Positions 22,847 through 30,736 of a stretch of 32,087 bases of DNA are shown piece by piece (the stretch's first letter is position 1; every line of letters starts with the position of its first letter). Origin of the DNA: an uncultured Collinsella sp. (GTDB lineage: Bacteria; Actinomycetota; Coriobacteriia; Coriobacteriales; Coriobacteriaceae); assembly GCA_900757465.1 (NCBI GenBank), contig CAAENY010000143.1:1-32087 (forward strand), written 5' to 3'. The notes under the pieces are model-generated. The model was not told the origin of the DNA and did not search any database. It saw only the letters and a list, made by a program, of their open reading frames with translations. The position numbers and the translations under genes were made by a program.

Positions 22847-25846
22847 CTATTTCTTAAGAAGGTACGAATAGTTGTCGCGCACGGCCCTGATGGTCAGGCG
22901 GACGGCCTCGGGAAGACCGGTGTTGACGGCATCGACCGAGACGGTGCGGACCGTGCCGGCGACGCGGACCTTAAAGTGGTCCTCGTCCACAGCCAGGAAG
23001 CCCTCGTTCTCGGAGTTCTCCATGTCCTGCTCGTTCCAGAACAGGGTGAGCTTGTCCTTGTAGGGACGACCCTCCTGGTAGGGACAGAACACGGCGCAGT
23101 TGCCGCACTCGTTGCACATGCCATCGACGTGGACGACCTGATGCTTGGCCAGGCCCGGCACCTTAATTGCCACGTTGGCGCGGTTGGGGCACACGTCGCA
23201 GCAGACCTCGCACACCGAGCCGCAGCCCAGACAGCGGGTCTTGGTGCAGTTGCGCTTGTCGCGGCACAGCGACCCCTTGCGCTCGTAGCAGGTGTCCTCG
23301 CGGCCGGCCTGAGCATTCTGGTCGGCGTGCTTGTTAAAATCCACGCCGGCGATGGCACGGGCAACCTCGGCGGCATCGGCGATGGCCTCGACCACGGTGG
23401 CAGGACCGCGACGGCAGTCGCCCGCAGCCCAGACGCCCTCGACGCCGGTGGAAGTGGCGGCAAGACGGCCGCGACGGTCGTGCTCGACGCCCGCGGCATC
23501 GTACAGGCTGGCATCGATGCCCTCGCCCACGGCGCAGATCACCGTGGTGGCGGAAAGCTCGACGGTCTCGCCCGTGGCGACAGGGCTGCGACGGCCGCTT
23601 GCATCCGGCTCGCCAAGCTCCATAACGTCGCAGGTCAGCACGGCACCGTTGAGCGCCTTGGGCGCCAGCAGCTCGCAGAACTCAACGCCGTCGGCAAGAG
23701 CAAGATCAAGCTCTTCCTCGTCAGCGGGCATCTGCTTCTTGGTGCGGCGATACACCAGGCGCACGTTCTTCACGCCAGCCAGACGCTTGGCCACGCGGGC
23801 CGCGTCCATGGCGGTGTTGCCGGCGCCAATGACCACGACGTCCTCGCCCAGCTCGAGCTTCTCGCCCTTCTTGGCGGCCTCGAGGAACTCCAGCACATCG
23901 AGCTCGGCACCCTCGCCCAGGCCCGCAGAGCCGGGCATCCAGGCACCGGTGGCCACGACCACGTCGGTAAAGCCCTGGGCCTTGAGCTCGTCAATGGAAT
24001 CAACGCGAGCGTTGAGCTGCACCCTGGCGCCAAAGGCCAGGCAGAGCTCGGCGTCGTGGGAGATATCGTCGCTCGCGATGCGGAACTCGGGAATCACGTG
24101 ACGGACCACGCCACCGAGCGAATCGCGGGCCTCGAAGATGGTGACGGGCACGCCGGCGCGCGTCAGGAAGAACGCCGTCGCCAGGCCGGCCGGGCCGCCG
24201 CCGATAACGGCAACGTTGCGCTCGCCGTCGTTTGCGATGGCCTGGGCGCGCAGCTTGGGCAGCACGGTGGCCATGGCCTCACGGGCGGCCTTGAGCTTGC
24301 TGGCGCGAATCTGGGCGCCCTCGGGCTCGTAAAATGCACGCTCGCAGGCACGGCCGCAGGGATGCGGGCAGATGGTGCCGGTAATGAACGGCAGGGCGTT
24401 GCGCTCGATGATGATGTTGAGTGCGTCCTCGTAGCGGCCCTCGTCAACAGCCGCCAGGTAGGCGGGAATATCCTGCTGGATGGGGCAGCTCGTGCGGCAC
24501 GGCGTGGTAAAGCAGTCGGAAAGCGGGCTCTTGCCGGCAACCTTGCGGTCGGGCAGCGGGCGCAGCGGTTTCTTGTAGAGCGGGTTGGTGAGCGAGTCGG
24601 TCTGGATCGCAGTCACGGCCTCGAGAGAGACGCCCTCAAACGGCTTACCGTCCAGGTCGGCAAACTCGCCGGCCATCTGGCTAAAGCGCTCGTAGCCACC
24701 GGGCTTGAGCACGTCGGTCGCCAGGGTGACGGGCCAAATGCCGGCATCGTACAGGGCGCGGATGTTGTAGATCGTAGCACCGCCGGAGTAGCTGATGCGC
24801 AGCTTGCCATCGAACTGCTCGGTAATGCGACGGGCGGCCTCGATGGTCAGCGAGAACAGCGAACGGCCGGACATGTACATCTCGGTGGAAGGCAGCTCGT
24901 TCCTCGTCACGTCGACGGGGAAGGTGTTGGTGAGCTTGACGCCAAACTCCAGGCCGCGCTCGGCGCACAGGGCAATCAGGCGCTCGAACATGGGCACGGC
25001 ATCAGCCCACTGCAGGTCCTCGCGGAAGTGCGTATCGTCGAAGACGATGTAGTCAAAGCCCAGCTCGTTCAGACGCTGGCGGGCAAACTCATAGCCCAGC
25101 AGCGTGGGGTTGCACTTGATGTAGGTGTTGAGGCCCTTCTCGGTGATGAGGTAGGTCGCGATGCGCTCGATCTCGGCGGGCGGGCAGCCGTGCAGGGTAG
25201 ATTCGGTGATGGAGTTGGAGACGCGTGCCGGGATGGACTCGACAAACGCGGCGTCGACATGCTCAAACTTGTCCAGGTTAGCGAGCGCCCACGTGCGGCA
25301 CTCGTTCCAAACCTCGGAGCCGCTGGCGTCCTTCATGCCCTCGATGTAGGCGTCGACCTTGGGGCTCTTAATACCCTCAAGGTCATAACCCACGGACATG
25401 TTAAAGACAAAGCCGTCCGGGCTGCCCAGGCCATACTCGCGGGCAATCAGGTGGCAGGCAAACCATGCCTTCACGTACTCGGCAAAGGCCTGCGGAACCT
25501 CGAGCTCGGTCGACCACTCGCAGTTGTAGCACTCGTCCTGCGCCACGATACAGGGCTTGTTAACGCACTTGGAGAGCTCCTCGCCGTCCATAACCTGAAC
25601 GGTCTTAAGCTCAAAGAAGCGGGAACCGGCCACATAAGAGGCCACGATGTTCTGGGCAAGCTGCGTGTTGGGACCGGCGGCCGGGCCAAACGGAGTCTCG
25701 ATGCGCTCGTCAAAAATGGGAAGCGCGCCCTCCTGGTTGGTCGTGACCATCTTGCGCACGCCAAAGATGGCGTCCTGGGTCTTGTGCTCCTCGATGATCC
25801 AGTTCATCAGCTGCGAAAACGGGATCGGCCTCATGATGTCGCTCAT
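22847..25846 (-). CDS. ygfK: YgfK-type flavin/Fe-S oxidoreductase
   Basis: A 999-residue protein matching E. coli YgfK (annotated as putative selenate reductase subunit). Domains in order: an N-terminal dihydroorotate dehydrogenase-like barrel (about 1-430); a glutamate-synthase small-subunit-like part opened by the Cys motif CFTTPCRTSCP at about 445-455; an FAD motif VIGGGPAGLA near 547; an NAD(P) motif VVIGAGNTAMDAAR near 669; and C-terminal Fe-S motifs CLGCGSVCEVCCDVCP (about 870-890) and CNECGNCAVFCP (about 906-920). I set the start at ATG 25846, preceded by AGGAGC, rather than upstream, because MSDIMRPIPFSQLMNWI is the family start. In gut anaerobes ygfK belongs to a gene set tied to purine or uric acid breakdown. 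It probably passes electrons between pyridine nucleotide and XdhD via the polyferredoxin. Confidence 0.93.
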   Translation of the reverse strand: MSDIMRPIPFSQLMNWIIEEHKTQDAIFGVRKMVTTNQEGALPIFDERIETPFGPAAGPNTQLAQNIVASYVAGSRFFELKTVQVMDGEELSKCVNKPCIVAQDECYNCEWSTELEVPQAFAEYVKAWFACHLIAREYGLGSPDGFVFNMSVGYDLEGIKSPKVDAYIEGMKDASGSEVWNECRTWALANLDKFEHVDAAFVESIPARVSNSITESTLHGCPPAEIERIATYLITEKGLNTYIKCNPTLLGYEFARQRLNELGFDYIVFDDTHFREDLQWADAVPMFERLIALCAERGLEFGVKLTNTFPVDVTRNELPSTEMYMSGRSLFSLTIEAARRITEQFDGKLRISYSGGATIYNIRALYDAGIWPVTLATDVLKPGGYERFSQMAGEFADLDGKPFEGVSLEAVTAIQTDSLTNPLYKKPLRPLPDRKVAGKSPLSDCFTTPCRTSCPIQQDIPAYLAAVDEGRYEDALNIIIERNALPFITGTICPHPCGRACERAFYEPEGAQIRASKLKAAREAMATVLPKLRAQAIANDGERNVAVIGGGPAGLATAFFLTRAGVPVTIFEARDSLGGVVRHVIPEFRIASDDISHDAELCLAFGARVQLNARVDSIDELKAQGFTDVVVATGAWMPGSAGLGEGAELDVLEFLEAAKKGEKLELGEDVVVIGAGNTAMDAARVAKRLAGVKNVRLVYRRTKKQMPADEEELDLALADGVEFCELLAPKALNGAVLTCDVMELGEPDASGRRSPVATGETVELSATTVICAVGEGIDASLYDAAGVEHDRRGRLAATSTGVEGVWAAGDCRRGPATVVEAIADAAEVARAIAGVDFNKHADQNAQAGREDTCYERKGSLCRDKRNCTKTRCLGCGSVCEVCCDVCPNRANVAIKVPGLAKHQVVHVDGMCNECGNCAVFCPYQEGRPYKDKLTLFWNEQDMENSENEGFLAVDEDHFKVRVAGTVRTVSVDAVNTGLPEAVRLTIRAVRDNYSYLLKK

Positions 25847-25944
25847 AATGAGCTCCTCTCTGTAACGCCCGGCGAGACCGCGCGGCGGGCGCAAATACGG
25901 TGTAGCGCTAGCACAGCGCCGGCGACCCCGCGGAGGCCGCCTAT

Positions 25945-25980
25945 ACGCGCGTCGGATGTGGCGAAACATCCGACGTGCGT
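25945..25980. other. Strong intergenic hairpin between ssnA and ygfK
   Basis: Arms 25945-25959 and 25966-25980 pair over 15 positions with one G-U, loop GGCGAA. The core is GTCGGATGT/ACATCCGAC. It lies 14 nt past the ssnA stop in the direction of transcription and is not followed by a T run, so it looks like an mRNA-stabilising or processing hairpin and not a full terminator. Confidence 0.65.
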
Positions 25981-25994
25981 GAATCTACTTGTAA

Positions 25995-27350
25995 TTAGTA
26001 GGCGCGATCGTTGAGCGTGCTCCAGAGCTTCTTGGACTCAGCCATGGTCCACGCGTTGATCTTGTCCTCATCAATGCCAACGAACTCGCGATCCTTGTAC
26101 AGGACGCGGCCGTTGATGATGGTAGTGCGGCAGTTTTTGCCCATCATGCCAAAGAGCATGTGGCCGTCGATGTTCTCCTCGCTCAGCGGCGTAAAGGGCT
26201 TGTAGTCCATGACGATGACGTCGGCGGCAGCGCCGGCCTCGAGCACACCGAGCTTGCGATCGAAGTACTTGCTCGCCATCTTGGCGTTGTTCTCGAACAG
26301 CATGGTCATGGCCTCGCACCAGCCCACGTTGGGCATGGCGGCGTTGTGGCGCTGAATGATCAGGAAGACCTTAAGGCTCTCGAGCATATCGTGGGTGTAG
26401 GCATCGGTGCCCATGCACACGGGAATGCCGCGGCGGAAGAACTCGAGCACGGGGGCGCAGCCCACGGCGTTGCCCATATTGGATTCGGGGTTGTTGACGA
26501 GCCAGGTGCCGGACTCCTTGACGATATCCATCTCGGCAGGCGTCACGTGGATGCAGTGGCCCAGCATGGTGTCGGGACCAAGCAGGTTGTGCTGCAGCAG
26601 GCGCTCGACGGGGCTGACGCCGCCGCGGTTGAGGCGGGAATCCCACACGTCGTTCATGCCCTCGCACACGTGGATGTGGAAACCGGTCAGGCCATTGTTG
26701 GCCTCGGCCATCTTGTCCATGGTCTCGTCCGAAAGCGTAAAGGTGGCGTGACCGCCAAACATGGCGGCGATCATGTGGTTGTCGTTATCGCGACGCTCCT
26801 TGGCGGCCCACTGGGCAAACTCGGCGTTCTCGGCAATGGCCTGGTCGCATTTTTCCTGGCCGCGGCGATCGGAGACCTCGTAGCACAGACACGAACGCAT
26901 GCCCAGCTCCTGAGCGGCGTCCTTAATGGTAAAGAGGCTGCCCGGGATCTCGCAGAAGCTCGCATGGTGATCGAAGATCGTGGTGACGCCATCGCGGATG
27001 GAATCCAGAATCGTGGCATAGGCGCTTGCCTTGGTGCCGTCGAGTGTCAGGTTGTCGTCGATCTTCCACCACTGCTGCTCAAGATTCTCCAGGAAGTTGG
27101 TGGGGTTGCAGCCCTTAATGGCAAGGCCGCGGGCCAAACCCGAGTAGATGTGGGTGTGGCAGTTGATGAGTCCAGGCATGATGAGGTTGCCCTGGGCATC
27201 GACGTACTCGGCATCCGGGTACTTGGCCTTGAGCTCGCGCTCGGGGCCCACTTCGACGATCGTATCTCCGTCAATGGCGACCGCACCGTTTGGAATGAAC
27301 GGGGCCTGAGCGTTGCGGGTAAAGACGGAACCGTTAGCGACCAGAAGCAT
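25995..27350 (-). CDS. ssnA: SsnA-type amidohydrolase
   Basis: A 451-residue member of the amidohydrolase superfamily, close in layout to E. coli SsnA and related to guanine deaminase and chlorohydrolase-like enzymes. Metal ligands are visible: NCHTH (H65, H67), then GFHIHVCEG, GHCIHVT and GTDAYTHD. I chose ATG 27350 because AAGGGAGC precedes it and MLLVANGSVFTRN is the family start; an ATG 18 bp upstream has no ribosome-binding site. The enzyme should hydrolyse a C-N bond of a purine-derived ring; deamination before XdhD action or ring opening after it are both possible. It lies in the same minus-strand run as ygfK, separated by 148 bp holding a strong hairpin. Confidence 0.92.
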   Translation of the reverse strand: MLLVANGSVFTRNAQAPFIPNGAVAIDGDTIVEVGPERELKAKYPDAEYVDAQGNLIMPGLINCHTHIYSGLARGLAIKGCNPTNFLENLEQQWWKIDDNLTLDGTKASAYATILDSIRDGVTTIFDHHASFCEIPGSLFTIKDAAQELGMRSCLCYEVSDRRGQEKCDQAIAENAEFAQWAAKERRDNDNHMIAAMFGGHATFTLSDETMDKMAEANNGLTGFHIHVCEGMNDVWDSRLNRGGVSPVERLLQHNLLGPDTMLGHCIHVTPAEMDIVKESGTWLVNNPESNMGNAVGCAPVLEFFRRGIPVCMGTDAYTHDMLESLKVFLIIQRHNAAMPNVGWCEAMTMLFENNAKMASKYFDRKLGVLEAGAAADVIVMDYKPFTPLSEENIDGHMLFGMMGKNCRTTIINGRVLYKDREFVGIDEDKINAWTMAESKKLWSTLNDRAY

Positions 27351-27455
27351 GAATGCTCCCTTCAACATCAGGGGCGGGGTTTGACACCTCTGACATGGCG
27401 GAGTGCGAAGCGCCGGCCTACACCGGAAACGGGCCCTCTCCCGTCAACGCTTCAC

Positions 27456-27527
27456 CAAAGGGACAACCCTTTGAAGTGCGGCTTGGCGCCGCATGACGTC
27501 GGCGGACGAGGCGATGCGTCCGCCGAC
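27456..27527. other. Two hairpins between the permease and ssnA
   Basis: GTCGGCGGACG (27498-27508) pairs perfectly with CGTCCGCCGAC (27517-27527), and CAAAGGG (27456-27462) with CCCTTTG (27467-27473). The first lies 17 nt beyond the permease stop in the direction of transcription and has no T run. The 194-bp gap otherwise shows no promoter I could support, so ssnA is probably read from the permease promoter. Confidence 0.6.
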
Positions 27528-27544
27528 AAATAGCACCGAATTGG

Positions 27545-28939
27545 TTACTTCTTGCTCTCGGGCAAGACCAGATCCACGGCAGCGTCCTTGGCAGCATCGA
27601 TGTGCTGAGCCACGACCGGCGTCTGCGGAAGGATCAGGTTAAGGACAATGGCCATGATGGCGGTGGGGGTTACGGCATTGGAGCCGATGACGGTGGACAC
27701 CCAGGCGGGCATACCCTCGCCGGCAAGGCAACCGCTGGCCATCCAGATACCCAGGCCAAAGACGACGGAGGTGCCGACGATAGTGGTAGTGCGCTGCGTG
27801 AGGCCCTCGCGGGTGAACATGCGCACGCCGTTCATGGTGATGGTGCCAAAGACGCCGACGGTCGCGCCGCCGATGACGGGCTGCGGGATAGCGGAAAGGA
27901 CGGCAGAGAGCTGCGGGAACAGACCGGCGATGGCAAAGACGGCCGCGATGATCACAAAGACCCACTTGTTGACGACCTTGTTGGAGCAGATGATGCCCAC
28001 GTTCTGGCCAAGGGCGCTGGTGGGAAGACCGCCCAGCAGGCCGCCGACCATAGAGGTGAGGCCCTGGGACACGATAGCACCGGAGAGCTCGCGCTCGGTG
28101 GGCATACGGTCGATGGAGCCCAGGCAGGCGGCGGAGACGTCACCGATAACCTGAATAGCAACCATGGGGAACACGACAGCGAGGGTAATGCAGACCTCGG
28201 GATCAAACTCGAGCGCGTAGGGCATGAGCTTGGGAAGGGCGAAGACCTGAGCGGTGGCGACGCTGGAGAAGTCGATCATGCCAAAGGGGATGGAGACGAT
28301 CATGCCAACGATCATGCCAAAGAACACGGATCCCAGCTTGAGCGTGCCCTTGCCAAAGTTGGCGAGCGCAAAGACCACGGCGAAGGTGATAAGAGCGACG
28401 CACCAGGCCTGCGGGGTGCCCCACAGCGGCGTACCCATACCGCCGGCCATATACTTGACGGCCGTGGGATACAGCGAAACGCCGATGGAGAAGATGACCG
28501 TACCGGTCACGACGGGCGGGAACAGCCACTTGATCTTGCTGTAGGCCAGGCCAAAGAGGACCGCGACGGCGCCGCCGACGATCTCGCCACCCAGCAGCGC
28601 ACCAAAGCTAAAGCCCGAGGCGCCCATGGCCTGCAGGGCCGGCAGGAACGCGAACGAAACGCCCATGACGATGGGCAGGCCGCCGCCGATGCGACGGAAG
28701 GGAGCGAAGGCCTGAAGGGCTGTGTCGATTGCCGAAAGAATGAGTGCAACCTGAATGATGTCGGTGCTCTGCTGGCTATTAAAGCCGTAGACGCCGGCCA
28801 TGATGACCGCCGGGGTAATGATGCCGGCAAACGATGCCAGTACGTGCTGAAGGGCACACGGGATCATTTCCTTAACGGGCGGCATGCCTTCGCGAATGAA
28901 CAGGGCTTCAGTGCCGTTCGTAACCGTCTCCTGGGTCAT
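27545..28939 (-). CDS. NCS2-family xanthine/uracil (purine) permease
   Basis: A 464-residue inner-membrane transporter with about 12-14 hydrophobic segments. NCS2 features include GGGLPIVMGVSFAFLPAL in the early substrate domain and the nucleobase-ascorbate-transporter signature region LPTSALGQNVGIICSNKVV. The start is ATG 28939 (MTQETVTNGTEALF); upstream in-frame codons lack the family character. It should import xanthine, urate or a related purine by cation symport. The purine enzymes in the same operon favour a purine over uracil. A sigma-A promoter for it lies at 29027-29055, and it is divergent from the YheO-like regulator. Confidence 0.92.
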   Translation of the reverse strand: MTQETVTNGTEALFIREGMPPVKEMIPCALQHVLASFAGIITPAVIMAGVYGFNSQQSTDIIQVALILSAIDTALQAFAPFRRIGGGLPIVMGVSFAFLPALQAMGASGFSFGALLGGEIVGGAVAVLFGLAYSKIKWLFPPVVTGTVIFSIGVSLYPTAVKYMAGGMGTPLWGTPQAWCVALITFAVVFALANFGKGTLKLGSVFFGMIVGMIVSIPFGMIDFSSVATAQVFALPKLMPYALEFDPEVCITLAVVFPMVAIQVIGDVSAACLGSIDRMPTERELSGAIVSQGLTSMVGGLLGGLPTSALGQNVGIICSNKVVNKWVFVIIAAVFAIAGLFPQLSAVLSAIPQPVIGGATVGVFGTITMNGVRMFTREGLTQRTTTIVGTSVVFGLGIWMASGCLAGEGMPAWVSTVIGSNAVTPTAIMAIVLNLILPQTPVVAQHIDAAKDAAVDLVLPESKK

Positions 28940-29290
28940 TTGACCACCAATCCTCGAAATAGTTGTTTTCGCATCTAACGCTCTATTGTGACGCAGTGCG
29001 GGGTTGAGGTTGTGCCTTCGTTGCATATCGTATTAAAGATGATTCTCATTCTCAATAATAATTTTTTGTTATCAGACTATTCTTCAGCTGAGATAACGCA
29101 TTTCCGCAGGTCAGGAATGTGTCTGTTCAAAATAACATCTAACTTTTCTTTTGGTCGACCGTTTACCGCCAAATTTCTACCGTTCGTCTGTATTACGCAA
29201 TGTACCTGCGGATATACGAGATGATGGGCAGCGTGTTACCATGATAAAAAATTGTTATGAACACTTCGATAGAACCCAAAGGAGTTGCCC
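28940..29290. other. 351-bp divergent promoter region, permease versus regulator
   Basis: AT-rich between 29030 and 29270. It holds the permease promoter (29027-29055) and presumably the regulator promoter, for which I could not pick convincing hexamers. I looked for a purine riboswitch fold in the ~80-nt permease leader and could not support one. No gene. Confidence 0.5.
29027..29055 (-). promoter_or_regulatory. Sigma-A-type promoter of the purine permease operon
   Basis: In minus-strand sense, TTGAGA (29055-29050), a 17-bp spacer, and TACGAT (29032-29027). The predicted start near 29019 leaves a leader of about 80 nt. The spacer TGAGAATGAGAATCATC contains a GAGAAT-type direct repeat that could be part of an operator. 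Confidence 0.5.
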
Positions 29291-29947
29291 GTGAACGAGA
29301 CCGTACGTCGCTTTTTGCCGATGGTCGATTTCCTGGAGCAGGTACTCGGTAAGAACAGCGAGATCGTCCTGCACGATTTCTCGGATCCCGACCACGCCAT
29401 CGTCGATATCCGCAACGGTATCGTGAGCGGCCGCAAGGTCGGCGGTCCCGCTACCGATCTGGCACTCAAGATCATGCACGACGCCAAGTATCGCGACCTG
29501 CCGTTTATAACGGGCTACGAGGGACGCGGTGCCGGTGGCAAGACGTTGGAGTCGGCGACGTACTTTATCCGTGAGGACAACGAGATCGTCGGCATGCTTT
29601 GCGTCAACACCGATCTTTCCACGATACGCTCCATCAACGCCATGACTCAGCAGCTCATGGCCTGCTTCGACGCTGTGCCAAGGCAGGCGGAGCCCGCGTC
29701 TATCGAGGTCGAAAGTCTTTCGGAGTCTACGCAGGAGCTCATCGACCGCAGTATTTCCGAGTTGCTGAGCGCGCGCGGGCTGGATGTAGCGTCGCTTGGT
29801 CAGAGCGACCGCGTGGACGTCATTCGCCACCTCAACGGCAACGGGGTGTTCATGCTCAAGGGCGCCGTGGCCTGCGCCGCCACCGCGCTGGGCATCTCGG
29901 AGCCCAGCGTCTACCGCTACCTGCAAAAAGTTCGCAAGGAGGGCTAA
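29291..29947 (+). CDS. YheO-like PAS/HTH transcriptional regulator
   Basis: A 218-residue cytosolic regulator. The N-terminal part (about 1-120) is the YheO-like PAS domain, with FLEQVLGKNSEIVLHDFSDP and IVGMLCVNTDLS. The C-terminal ~60 residues are the matching helix-turn-helix domain, ending AATALGISEPSVYRYLQKV. The start is GTG 29291, 6 nt after AAAGGAG; a TTG at 29285 falls too close to it. It is divergent from the permease operon, so it is the likely regulator of purine uptake and breakdown, sensing a small ligand through the PAS domain. This is inference from position. It ends just before a bidirectional terminator shared with ridA. Confidence 0.88.
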   Translation: MNETVRRFLPMVDFLEQVLGKNSEIVLHDFSDPDHAIVDIRNGIVSGRKVGGPATDLALKIMHDAKYRDLPFITGYEGRGAGGKTLESATYFIREDNEIVGMLCVNTDLSTIRSINAMTQQLMACFDAVPRQAEPASIEVESLSESTQELIDRSISELLSARGLDVASLGQSDRVDVIRHLNGNGVFMLKGAVACAATALGISEPSVYRYLQKVRKEG

Positions 29948-29991
29948 CGAGCAAAATGGAGCGCGGCTCCACAAGCGATCCGTCACTTAAC

Positions 29992-30030
29992 AAAAGACCC
30001 TGCAGCTCGCACGCGCTGCAGGGTCTTTTT
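29992..30030. terminator. Bidirectional Rho-independent terminator
   Basis: A perfect 15-bp stem (29992-30006 with 30015-30029) around an 8-nt loop. The stem starts with four A and ends with T's on both strands, so it can stop both the YheO-like gene and ridA, which converge on it. Confidence 0.9.
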
Positions 30031-30059
30031 GCATGTCATGTTTAGTTGTTGCCAACGCC

Positions 30060-30437
30060 TTAGAGAGCGGCGACGACCTCGATCTCGACCAGACCGCCAG
30101 CCGGAAGGGCGGCAACCTGGAAAGCGCTGCGCGCGGGGAACGGGGCCTCGAACTTGCAGGCGTAGATCTCGTTCACGGCGGCGAAGTCGGCGATGTCGGC
30201 CAGGTAGACCGTGGTCTTGACGACATCGGCAAAGGTGGCGCCGGCAGCGGTCAGCAGGGCCTCGACGTTGGCGAGGGACTGCTTGGCCTGGGCCTCGACG
30301 CCCTCGGGCATCTTGCCAGTTGCGGGATCGATGCCCAGCTGGCCGGACAGGAACACCATGTTGCCGGCCTGGATACCGGGGGAATACGGGCCGATGGCGG
30401 CCGGTGCGTTATCGGAAGACACGACGGTCTTGCTCAT
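30060..30437 (-). CDS. ridA: RidA-family enamine/imine deaminase
   Basis: A 125-residue YjgF/YER057c/UK114 protein. It shows AIGPYSPGIQAGNMVFLSGQ at the N-terminus, ANVEALLTAAGATFADVVKT in the middle, and the substrate-binding Arg in PFPARSAFQVAALP. Start ATG 30437 has AAGGAG 6 nt upstream. RidA hydrolyses reactive 2-aminoacrylate and related enamines released by PLP enzymes. Next to a purine locus it may clear 2-aminoacrylate made by a diaminopropionate ammonia-lyase (ygeX) elsewhere; that is inference, as ygeX is not in the window. Its promoter (30526-30554) overlaps a direct repeat. Confidence 0.94.
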   Translation of the reverse strand: MSKTVVSSDNAPAAIGPYSPGIQAGNMVFLSGQLGIDPATGKMPEGVEAQAKQSLANVEALLTAAGATFADVVKTTVYLADIADFAAVNEIYACKFEAPFPARSAFQVAALPAGGLVEIEVVAAL

Positions 30438-30525
30438 GTTTTTCTCCTTACGATCAGATAGAGAGCGTGAGCGCGGCGTTCGCACCGGGAGGCACAATTC
30501 GGTCTGAACACCGCGCTTGATTGGG

Positions 30526-30580
30526 ATAGTACTCAAGGTTTCTGTTTGATGCAAGAATATTATCAGCTTGCGAGAATATT
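30526..30580 (-). promoter_or_regulatory. ridA promoter with 12-bp direct repeats
   Basis: In minus-strand sense, TTGCAT (30554-30549), a 17-bp spacer, and TACTAT (30531-30526). On the + strand, TGCAAGAATATT (30550-30561) and TGCGAGAATATT (30569-30580) are near-identical direct repeats 19 bp apart. The first covers the -35, so a regulator binding both would block or aid polymerase. Confidence 0.55.
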
Positions 30581-30597
30581 TTATCGCCCAACGGTTT

Positions 30598-30627
30598 CCC
30601 CGAACCGCTGAACGGTTCTTCACGGGG
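30598..30627. other. Hairpin between ridA and the U32 gene
   Basis: CCCCG (30598-30602) with CGGGG (30623-30627) encloses an inner stem, GAACCG (30602-30607) with CGGTTC (30613-30618), with a bulge. No T run follows. A TATACT at 30699-30704 is a possible -10 for the U32 gene, but no clear -35 was seen. The rest of 30438-30736 holds nothing else I can support. Confidence 0.35.
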
Positions 30628-30736
30628 TCAGCCAGCCCAAGCTGCTGAAGACTTTATCCCGCTTGGAGCACGGGCATCGCCTGCCGCAACGGCACCACTA
30701 TACTTTTGAATATCTGAGCATTTTGAAAGGCAGGAT

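Noticed and set aside
19749..26014. Two + strand open frames of over 1000 codons opposite xdhD and ygfK
   Set aside because: Antisense shadows produced by GC-rich codon bias. The minus-strand proteins show full sets of Fe-S, FAD and Mo motifs.
27602..28978. 458-codon + strand frame opposite the permease
   Set aside because: Translation is extremely rich in Asp, Gly, His and Lys, the complement of a hydrophobic transporter; not a protein.
28940..29019. Purine (xanthine or guanine) riboswitch in the permease leader
   Set aside because: The ~80-nt leader does not show the paired-helix and conserved-loop pattern needed; a covariance-model search would be needed to revisit it.
29039..29060. Fur-like box upstream of the permease
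   Set aside because: The match to a Fur 7-1-7 pattern is loose and better explained as the spacer of the permease promoter; no metal-related gene is next to it.
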